This document shows, piece by piece, positions 8,447-13,777 of a stretch of DNA of 15,217 bases. Below the pieces are notes generated by a model. That model was given only the letters and a program-made list of their open reading frames with translations. It was not told the DNA's origin and made no database searches. The position numbers were made by a program, and so were the translations under genes. Location: NCBI GenBank assembly GCA_017987425.1, contig JAGNTT010000030.1, positions 1 through 15,217 of the forward strand. Direction: 5' to 3'. The stretch's first letter is position 1, and each line of letters starts with the position of its first letter. This DNA comes from Candidatus Omnitrophota bacterium. GTDB taxonomy: Bacteria; Omnitrophota; Gorgyraeia; Zapsychrales; Fredricksoniimonadaceae.

Positions 8447-9198
8447 TAACCTTCCGCAAGCTTCGCCATATCTTCTTCTGAAATATCAAAATTCGAATGA
8501 ACCGCTTGAACATCTTCATGCTCTTCGAGCGCTTCCATCAATTCAAGTACGTTCTTGACATCATTTCCGGTGACTTTCACAGTGGATGAGGGAAGCATGG
8601 TCACTTCCGCCGTTTGAGTTTCAATATTTTTAGCGATAACTGCAGCTTTCACTTTTTCAAATACAGTGGGATCACATGTAATCTCAAAAGAATCGCCTTC
8701 TGTTTGAAAATCTTCCGCACCTGCCTCAAGGACCGCTTCCATAAGTACATCTTCACTGGCCTTTGATTTCTCAACAGAGATATAACCTTTTTTCGTAAAC
8801 ATATACGCGGTGGAACCGGGACCAGCCATGCTTCCGCCTTTTTTGTTAAGAAGATTGCGGATTTCCGCGGTCGTGCGGTTCTTGTTGTCGGTCAAACCTT
8901 CGATGAGCATGGCGACTCCGCCCGGGGCATAAGCATCAAAGACCACTCCTTCATAAACAACGCCGGGGAGCTCTCCGGTACCCTTCTTGATCGCGTTCTC
9001 GACGTTGCTCGCCGGCATGTTGACGCCGCGGGCGCGCTGAACAGCGGCTCTCAAACGGATGTTGGTTTCGACATTACCGCCGCCGTCTTTCGCTGCAGCC
9101 GTGATTTCTTTACTGACCTTGGTGAATATCGCGCCTCTTTTGGCGTCTTCCGCGCCTTTTTTATGTTTAATTTTTGCCCATTTTGAATGACCTGACAT
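8446..9198 (-). CDS. yebC: YebC/PmpR-family regulatory or translation factor
   Basis: 250 residues, typical for the family. The hallmark N-terminus SGHSKWAKIKHKKG with AKRGAIFTKVSKEI is present, as are the conserved NMPASNVENAIKKG and YEGYAPGG-like segments and a C-terminal ferredoxin-like domain. Members have been described as DNA-binding regulators. Relatives (TACO1, YebC2) act on ribosomes and help translation through proline stretches; which role applies here cannot be read from sequence. An in-frame ATG at 9213 exists, but GGAGGG overlaps it and is correctly placed for the ATG at 9198, which also gives the family N-terminus. It stands directly upstream of ruvC and downstream of a structured spacer. 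Confidence 0.96.
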   Translation of the reverse strand: MSGHSKWAKIKHKKGAEDAKRGAIFTKVSKEITAAAKDGGGNVETNIRLRAAVQRARGVNMPASNVENAIKKGTGELPGVVYEGVVFDAYAPGGVAMLIEGLTDNKNRTTAEIRNLLNKKGGSMAGPGSTAYMFTKKGYISVEKSKASEDVLMEAVLEAGAEDFQTEGDSFEITCDPTVFEKVKAAVIAKNIETQTAEVTMLPSSTVKVTGNDVKNVLELMEALEEHEDVQAVHSNFDISEEDMAKLAEG

Positions 9199-9225
9199 TG
9201 AACATCCCTCCATTGACGATAAATT

Positions 9226-9292
9226 AAGGACAACACGGAAACCGTACTACACGCAAACGTCTGATTGAAAATCCGTGCTATCCTTTTCAATC
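9226..9292 (-). promoter_or_regulatory. Structured spacer/leader between rnpB and yebC
   Basis: Two inverted repeats share bases. One is a perfect 9-bp stem (9292-9284 with 9271-9263) enclosing a 12-base loop. The other is a 14-bp stem (9285-9272 with 9239-9226) in which that same loop pairs downstream. In minus-strand RNA all 14 positions of the second stem pair, two of them as G-U. The complementary RNA would have two A-C mismatches, so the structure favours the transcribed strand. No U-run follows, so it is not a standard terminator. It ends 27 bases before the yebC start codon. The function is unknown; a yebC leader switch or an rnpB 3'-processing element are both possible. Confidence 0.45.
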
Positions 9293-9310
9293 GGTGTATC
9301 CATATATAAA

Positions 9311-9701
9311 GCAAGTCAAATAAGCCGAGTTCTGTTGCTGAACCGCGAGGCACAGGACAATGTTTCTAAAAAAATATTGCCCTGAACCTCATGCGACACA
9401 GGGTGACCATTCGACTAACTTCCGAAATTACTTTCGGAACTCTTGCAGCCTACCCGGAGATACGAACAAGGCGGATCGCCTCGCCTCAACGTTGCCGTCG
9501 AGATCTCTCCCTATTTGGCATTGCTCCATGCAGAGATTGCTCGTTTCACTCCCCACATCTTGCGGTGCGGGGCATCGTCACTGTAGCTCTAATCCTCAGC
9601 GCCTTGCGGCACCGGTCCCGCATTATCGGGATGCATCATCCTTCGGAGCTCGGACTTTCCTCCCCGATGACAAAGACATCAGGGCGGTCACCTTGACTTG
9701 C
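9311..9701 (-). ncRNA. rnpB: RNase P RNA, bacterial type A
   Basis: The catalytic RNA that removes tRNA 5' leaders. The 5' hallmark GAGGAAAGTCCGAGCTCC (within 9663-9645) and the 3' hallmark ACAGAACTCGGCTTA (just before P1) are both present, as are CCAAATAGG and GGGTAGGCTGC. Helices that can be drawn are: P1, 9 bp (9701-9693 with 9319-9311, extendable by three A-T pairs); P2, GGTGACC (9692-9686) with GGTCACC (9408-9402); P3, CCTGATG/CATCGGG; and P15, GGAGA/TCTCC. The length of about 390 is normal. The loop inside P15 contains no GGU. The 5' 66 bases overlap the rnhA-like coding sequence. No separate promoter is obvious upstream, so it may be cut from the longer transcript. Confidence 0.95.
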
Positions 9702-10097
9702 TTTTGCTTTTAAAACACCTTGCGCCAAACGATCGGCGTCTTTATTTTCCTCGCGGGGCACCCATTTGAATTCGACCCGCTTGAAACTTTTGGCAAGGGC
9801 GACGGCCTCGTCGTAGAAAGGCTTGATTCCCTCGTTTTTGACTTTGTATATTCCGCGTATCTGATTAAACATCCACTGACTGTCGGTGTGAACGCGGATG
9901 CTGTTTAACTTTAAAATCTTTGCCTCTTTAAGGGCCCGCACAAGCGCCGCATATTCCGCGATATTGTTGGTCGCCGGACCGATTGCCTCTGCGAATTCCT
10001 TAACAATTTTTCCGTTGTCTTTAAAAACAACCGCGATGGCCGCCTCACCCGGATTCCCAGAACAGGCGCCGTCGGTGAAAACATCCAGGTTATCCAT
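9636..10097 (-). CDS. rnhA: RNase HI-family protein
   Basis: 153 residues from the ATG at 10097. The protein has the RNase H fold and is expected to cut RNA in RNA-DNA hybrids. The four catalytic acids are visible: Asp9 in FTDGACSGNPG, Glu48 in NNIAEYAAL, Asp72 in HTDSQWM and Asp122 in NKDADRLA. It is of the short type lacking a basic protrusion. The frame opens at 10133, but the ATG at 10097 overlaps the preceding stop (TGATG) and starts the domain correctly. The catalytic domain ends near residue 132. The last 21 residues are encoded by the first 66 bases of RNase P RNA, and the conserved GAGGAAAGTCCG is read as Glu-Glu-Ser-Pro. That tail is unlikely to be part of the fold. Confidence 0.92.
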   Translation of the reverse strand: MDNLDVFTDGACSGNPGEAAIAVVFKDNGKIVKEFAEAIGPATNNIAEYAALVRALKEAKILKLNSIRVHTDSQWMFNQIRGIYKVKNEGIKPFYDEAVALAKSFKRVEFKWVPREENKDADRLAQGVLKAKASQGDRPDVFVIGEESPSSEG

Positions 10098-10825
10098 CAA
10101 AGATCTTCCTCGAGATAAAGCATCCGGGCGCACATATCGCAGGAAACGATCTGATCATGCATTTTCATCTGATTGAGAACTTGTTCCGTCACATTCATAA
10201 AGCAACCGCCGCAGGCGTGATTCCTGATGGGAACGATCGCGATGCCGTCTTTGTTATGTAGAATTTTTTCGTATTTCTTGAGATATTCAGGATGGACGCC
10301 CGGTGTCAGCCTGTTACGCTGGGATTCCAGCACGCTGATGCGGTCTTTCATGACATCCATCTCATCATCGACGGTTTTCTTTTCCTGGAGATATTTTTTC
10401 TCTTCGAGGGCGACCAGACTTTTCTCCAGCTCGATCTTATTGCGGATATCTTCCACGTCGTCAAAAAGCAGCAACAACTTTTCTTCGATGAGGGATTTGT
10501 CGGCCTTGAAATTTTCGATTTCATAAAGCTTGGCCTGGTATTCTTTGTTGCTTTTCAGAAGCCCCAACGACTGGTCACCTTTGACGATCAAATCTTCTTT
10601 TTGTTTCAAGTCGAGTTCATAACCTTTTTGATCGACCTGGATCGTTTTCAACTTCTCTTCAAGCTGTTTGAGATTGGCCTTCTTGCTTTCAAATTTCTTT
10701 TTGAGTTCTTCGATCCGCGCCGGCTTCTCTTCAAGATCGCGCTTGATCGCATAGATATCGACGTCGGATGTTTGCAGCTCAACCAGCTTTCTAATTTGTT
10801 CTTTTATCGATACACCAGTCACCAT
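10097..10825 (-). CDS. C4-type zinc-ribbon coiled-coil protein (DUF164/CdsZ-like family)
   Basis: 242 residues. Residues about 8-185 are strongly charged heptad-type sequence (Lys/Glu/Leu), predicted as a long antiparallel coiled coil. The C-terminus holds a zinc ribbon with CGGC at 205-208 and CDMC at 229-232. The family includes Helicobacter HP0958 (FlgZ), which binds RpoN and flagellin mRNA, and chlamydial CT398. The biochemical role in most bacteria is unsettled, and nucleic-acid binding is the general inference. The ATG at 10825 follows AAAGGA at normal spacing. The stop overlaps the RNase HI-like start, so the two proteins are co-translated and may be functionally linked. The stretch upstream to tRNA-Val has no terminator, so the tRNAs may be processed from a shared transcript. 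Confidence 0.93.
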   Translation of the reverse strand: MVTGVSIKEQIRKLVELQTSDVDIYAIKRDLEEKPARIEELKKKFESKKANLKQLEEKLKTIQVDQKGYELDLKQKEDLIVKGDQSLGLLKSNKEYQAKLYEIENFKADKSLIEEKLLLLFDDVEDIRNKIELEKSLVALEEKKYLQEKKTVDDEMDVMKDRISVLESQRNRLTPGVHPEYLKKYEKILHNKDGIAIVPIRNHACGGCFMNVTEQVLNQMKMHDQIVSCDMCARMLYLEEDL

Positions 10826-10886
10826 GATTGTCCTTTGTGAGTGATTACCCGTCGAGATCTAAACCTTAAATATATTGTATTCATCA

Positions 10887-10960
10887 ATGGACTCAGCAGG
10901 GATCGAACCTGCGACCTCTGCCATGTGAGGGCAGCGCTCTAACCAGCTGAGCTATGAGTC
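10887..10960 (-). tRNA. tRNA-Val(CAC)
   Basis: A 74-base cloverleaf. The acceptor stem is GGACTCA/TGAGTCC with discriminator A. The D arm is intact, the anticodon stem is CTGCC/GGCAG with loop CTCACAT (anticodon CAC), and the T arm carries GGTTCGATCC. CCA is not encoded: the discriminator A is followed by TTG. It reads GTG codons and lies 21 bases downstream of the CAT tRNA. Confidence 0.96.
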
Positions 10961-10981
10961 CAAAATGTGAATTAACAAACC

Positions 10982-11055
10982 TGGGCCCACCAGGACTCGA
11001 ACCTGGGACCAAGAGATTATGAGTCTCCTGCTCTAACCGACTGAGCTATAGGCCC
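10982..11055 (-). tRNA. tRNA with CAT anticodon, probably tRNA-Ile2 (lysidine type)
   Basis: A 74-base cloverleaf with acceptor stem GGGCCTA/TGGGCCC, anticodon loop CTCATAA (anticodon CAT), variable loop TGGTC and T loop GGTTCGAGTCC. CAT tRNAs can be initiator Met, elongator Met or Ile2. The first acceptor pair is a normal G-C, which argues against an initiator. Positions 4-69 and 5-68 are both C-G, the acceptor determinants used by TilS to recognise tRNA-Ile2, and the anticodon arm closely resembles E. coli tRNA-Ile2. Elongator tRNA-Met remains possible. CCA is not encoded. Confidence 0.9.
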
Positions 11056-11161
11056 GAATCTTTATATGGCCCGCCCGTAATCGCTGCTTTTTAAAGCTTT
11101 TACAATGCGTTTTTTAAAAAAGTCATCGATAACGCAGATTTCGGGAAAATAGAATGTAAAG

Positions 11162-11190
11162 AGCATATCATAGAGGCTTTTTATTTTCAA
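11162..11190 (-). promoter_or_regulatory. Candidate sigma-70 promoter for the tRNA pair
   Basis: TTGAAA (11190-11185, five of six matches to the -35 consensus) and TATGCT (11167-11162, four of six matches to -10) are separated by exactly 17 bases. Transcription would begin near 11155 and leave a leader of about 100 bases before the CAT tRNA. A weaker -10-like TATAAA at 11066-11061 sits closer to the tRNA but has no good -35 partner. Confidence 0.4.
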
Positions 11191-11199
11191 ACAGAATTT

Positions 11200-11230
11200 A
11201 AGCCCTGACCGGCCTTTCAAAAGGGGGCTT
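11200..11230 (-). other. Imperfect hairpin downstream of the secreted-protein gene
   Basis: In the minus-strand RNA AAGCCC (11230-11225) pairs with GGGCTT (11205-11200), and an inner CCTT/AAGG helix fits in the loop. It lies 42 bases past the stop codon and is followed by A-rich rather than T-rich sequence. It may be a weak or factor-dependent termination or mRNA-end structure, but it is not a canonical intrinsic terminator. The rest of 11056-11272 is A/T-rich and apparently non-coding. Confidence 0.25.
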
Positions 11231-11272
11231 GAAGAAATGAAAGTAGTTCAAATTCAAGGAGATGAAAAAGAA

Positions 11273-12085
11273 CTATCTTTTGGGCTGGACCGAAATCTTG
11301 ATGCGGCTGTAAGGCTGAACTCCTTTGTAGCCGAGTGCATAGCTGCACCCGATCCAAAGCTCCTGAGGAGTCTCCATTCCGGATACTTTGAGGATCTTTT
11401 TGACCGTACCGTAGGCGCTGAGCACCTTGCTTAATTCCAAGACCCCTCCGCCTTCCCCTCCCCACTCTTTCTCTCCGATCTTGCAGTAAAGCGAACTTTC
11501 ATCGAGATCGGCCAGCTTGTAGGGCTGTATGGTGACATTCTTTAAAGTCGCCGTCAAAACGATTTCCTCCCGTACGGAATAAACCTCTTTATCTGTTTTT
11601 AAATCAAGCCGGAAAGGAAGGAAATCCTGCTCGACCACTTTCAAATCTTCTAGATTTGTCTCAACAATCCTGCTGGCATCAAAGGAGGTCCACTCTCCGA
11701 GCTTCTTGGCCTCGATCACGACTTTAAAGCCAAGCAGGGGAAACCTATGCTCCCAAGAATCTGAATCCGATACCGGTTGACTATCCAAAGATTTGATCCC
11801 TACAGAAAAGCGGTAATTATACGGGTCCGCCGCGCCCCCAGAAGCGTCATGCGAGTAGGCACTACTTTTGTATCCCCTGGAGTCCTCGCGAATGGCAGAA
11901 GCGGAGAAACTCTCAAGCTCGGGATAACCGCTCTTGGACTTAATAATATCTTTGATGATATTCTCGATCGCCGCATTGTACCGGGCACGGACCGCATCCT
12001 CTTGAGCCCTGGCAACCGGACAAACCGCGCATATAAGGACAACGAAAATGAAAATATTTTGGATTAATTTTGTCTTCATAGTCAT
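11273..12085 (-). CDS. Secreted protein of unknown function
   Basis: 270 residues from the ATG at 12085. I do not recognise the family. Residues 4-27 form a signal peptide: a Lys-containing start, a hydrophobic core, then Ala-Arg-Ala before Gln28 as a signal peptidase I site. A lipobox Gly/Ala/Ser-Cys is absent, so it is probably periplasmic or exported rather than a lipoprotein. The middle is rich in Ser, Asp and Tyr. About residues 165-265 alternate as beta-strands in the style of an immunoglobulin-like or BsuPI-like sandwich (KTDKEVYSVREEIVLTATLKN); this is inference. The frame opens back to 12181, but that extension would cross the rpoD terminator, so it is not coding. GGGA 8 bases before 12085 favours this ATG over the one at 12079. 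Confidence 0.8.
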   Translation of the reverse strand: MTMKTKLIQNIFIFVVLICAVCPVARAQEDAVRARYNAAIENIIKDIIKSKSGYPELESFSASAIREDSRGYKSSAYSHDASGGAADPYNYRFSVGIKSLDSQPVSDSDSWEHRFPLLGFKVVIEAKKLGEWTSFDASRIVETNLEDLKVVEQDFLPFRLDLKTDKEVYSVREEIVLTATLKNVTIQPYKLADLDESSLYCKIGEKEWGGEGGGVLELSKVLSAYGTVKKILKVSGMETPQELWIGCSYALGYKGVQPYSRIKISVQPKR

Positions 12086-12100
12086 ATGTTTGATCCCGAA

Positions 12101-12140
12101 AAAAGAAAAAGCCCGCCGACTGGCATCGGCAGGCTTTTTT
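12101..12140 (-). terminator. Intrinsic terminator of rpoD
   Basis: In minus-strand RNA a 10-bp stem (12135-12126 with 12119-12110, one G-U) closes a 6-base loop and is followed by TTTTTCTTTT. It starts about 20 bases after the rpoD stop. The plus strand also carries six T residues after the stem, so it could work in both directions. Confidence 0.93.
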
Positions 12141-12161
12141 GTAAGCTCAGAATGATCATCA

Positions 12162-13766
12162 TTAACTGGCGTAATCCGCATCTTTACCCGCCATATCCAG
12201 GAACATCTTAATTCGACGAGACCGAGTGGGATGTCTTAATTTACGCAATGCCTTGGATTCAATCTGGCGGACGCGTTCACGAGTAACGTTAAATTCCGCG
12301 CCGACCTCTTCCAACGTGCGGCTTGTTCCGTCGTGTATACCAAAACGAAGTTCGAGAATTTTACGTTCACGTTCGTCCAGCGTCGACAGAACGGATGTGA
12401 TTTCTTCCTTTAACATCGAATGTAGTGTTGCATTCGCCGGCGAAACTGCTTTTTTGTCTTCGATAAAATCGCCGAAGTGCGTATCGCCTTCATCGCCGAT
12501 CGGTGTCTGAAGAGAAATCGGTACTTGTGAGATCTTGAGGATCTCTTTAACCTTGGAAACAGGAATGCGCATCTGCTTGGCGATTTCCTGGGCCGACGGC
12601 TCGCGGCCGTATTCCTGGACGAACAGGCGCGACACACGGATGATCTTGTTGATCGTTTCCGTCATGTGTACCGGAATACGGATGGTTCTTGCCTGGTCGG
12701 CGATGGAACGTGTAATCGCCTGACGGATCCACCATGTCGCATAGGTTGAAAACTTGTATCCGCGCTTGTATTCGAATTTCTCGACGGCACGGATCAAACC
12801 CATGTTCCCTTCCTGAATCAGATCGAGGAAGGAAAGTCCGCGGTTGATATATTTCTTAGCAATACTCACAACAAGACGGAGGTTGGCTTCAACCAGAAGT
12901 TTTTTCGCCTTGTTGAACTTTGCCTGACGGATCTTGATGTCTTTGACCTGTATTTTAACCCGGTCGAGAGGCTCTTCGAGTTCCTTAACAAACTGGGCTT
13001 TTTGTTTCTTAAGTTCCGCAACATTGACCGGTTTACGTTTTGCGCTTAGCAAGCGGTCTGTACGTTCGATATTACGGACAAGTTCATTGATCTTGTTAAC
13101 GACATCTTCATTGACGGATGATGTGAGTTTGAATTCCGCCAGAAGTTTTGCGCCGGTTTCCGAACCGACACGGGCGTGACGAACCTTACCCAAGATCTTT
13201 GCAATATCCTTGATCAGTTTCGGACGGCGTTCCAATTCGTCTTTGATAACATCCTCGACGTTGATCTCTTCTTTCAAGACGCCGTTGATAATACTGATCG
13301 CCTCTTTACGGGCGTAAGCCGTGCGATAAAGACTTTCGGCAAAACGGTTTTCCGCGTCTTCAATACGTTTGGCAAGATTGATTTCCTCTTCGCGGGTCAG
13401 TAAAGGAATAGATCCCATCTGCTTCAAATACATTTTAACGGGGTCATCCAGCGGAATGAATTTGTCCGAATAAATGTCGTCTTCTTTATTTTCCTCACGT
13501 AAACGGCGGACCTGCTGTTCACGGGTCTCGGTGTCGGAAGGCTCTTCTTCGGTCGCAGTAGGCTCAGACTCTTCCTCAGACTCAATAACCTTGATGTCTT
13601 TACCGTCGAGAATGTCGAAAACCTGGTCGATCTCTTCGGAAGAATCAACAGTCTCGGAGAGAGACTGGTTGACTTCATCGTAGGTCAAGAAACCTTTTTT
13701 CTTGCCCAGCGTGATCAACTTCTCGACATCTTGCTGAAAATCTTTTTCTTTTTGAGGTTCTTTCAT
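12162..13766 (-). CDS. rpoD: RNA polymerase primary sigma factor (sigma-70, RpoD)
   Basis: 534 residues. Region 1.1 spans about 8-58, followed by a very acidic linker (60-98). Region 1.2 begins at DDPVKMYLKQMG (107), and a helical non-conserved region runs to about 280. Region 2 starts at EANLRLVVSIAKKY (293) and includes FSTYATWWIRQAITRSI, which recognises the -10 element. Region 3 follows IRIPVHM, and region 4 has the helix-turn-helix TLEEVGAEFNVTRERVRQIE for -35 contact. The full set of regions marks this as the essential housekeeping factor. The C-terminus runs about 20 residues past region 4. AGGGA precedes the ATG at close spacing. It starts 11 bases after dnaG, as in the classic macromolecular-synthesis operon, and a strong terminator follows it. 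Confidence 0.98.
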   Translation of the reverse strand: MKEPQKEKDFQQDVEKLITLGKKKGFLTYDEVNQSLSETVDSSEEIDQVFDILDGKDIKVIESEEESEPTATEEEPSDTETREQQVRRLREENKEDDIYSDKFIPLDDPVKMYLKQMGSIPLLTREEEINLAKRIEDAENRFAESLYRTAYARKEAISIINGVLKEEINVEDVIKDELERRPKLIKDIAKILGKVRHARVGSETGAKLLAEFKLTSSVNEDVVNKINELVRNIERTDRLLSAKRKPVNVAELKKQKAQFVKELEEPLDRVKIQVKDIKIRQAKFNKAKKLLVEANLRLVVSIAKKYINRGLSFLDLIQEGNMGLIRAVEKFEYKRGYKFSTYATWWIRQAITRSIADQARTIRIPVHMTETINKIIRVSRLFVQEYGREPSAQEIAKQMRIPVSKVKEILKISQVPISLQTPIGDEGDTHFGDFIEDKKAVSPANATLHSMLKEEITSVLSTLDERERKILELRFGIHDGTSRTLEEVGAEFNVTRERVRQIESKALRKLRHPTRSRRIKMFLDMAGKDADYAS

Positions 13767-13777
13767 AGGTTCCCTAT

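Noticed and set aside
9360..9713. Open frames on the plus strand across the RNase P RNA gene
   Set aside because: The region is fully explained by the conserved RNA on the other strand.
10292..10840. Plus-strand open frame of 182 codons rich in Phe and Leu
   Set aside because: It is the antisense image of a Lys/Glu-rich coiled coil, which naturally yields long Phe/Leu-rich frames.
11110..11122. T/A palindrome (TTTTTTAAAAAA) in the tRNA leader
   Set aside because: A low-complexity A/T run with no GC stem; it does not look like a terminator or operator.
11237..11434. Small plus-strand frame with a purine-rich stretch before its ATG, next to the tRNAs
   Set aside because: Most of it lies opposite the 3' end of the secreted-protein gene, no promoter is visible, and its sequence resembles no family. 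Possible but unsupported.
12086..12181. N-terminal extension of the secreted protein back to 12181
   Set aside because: It would run through the rpoD terminator and overlap the rpoD 3' end, and it would place the signal peptide internally.
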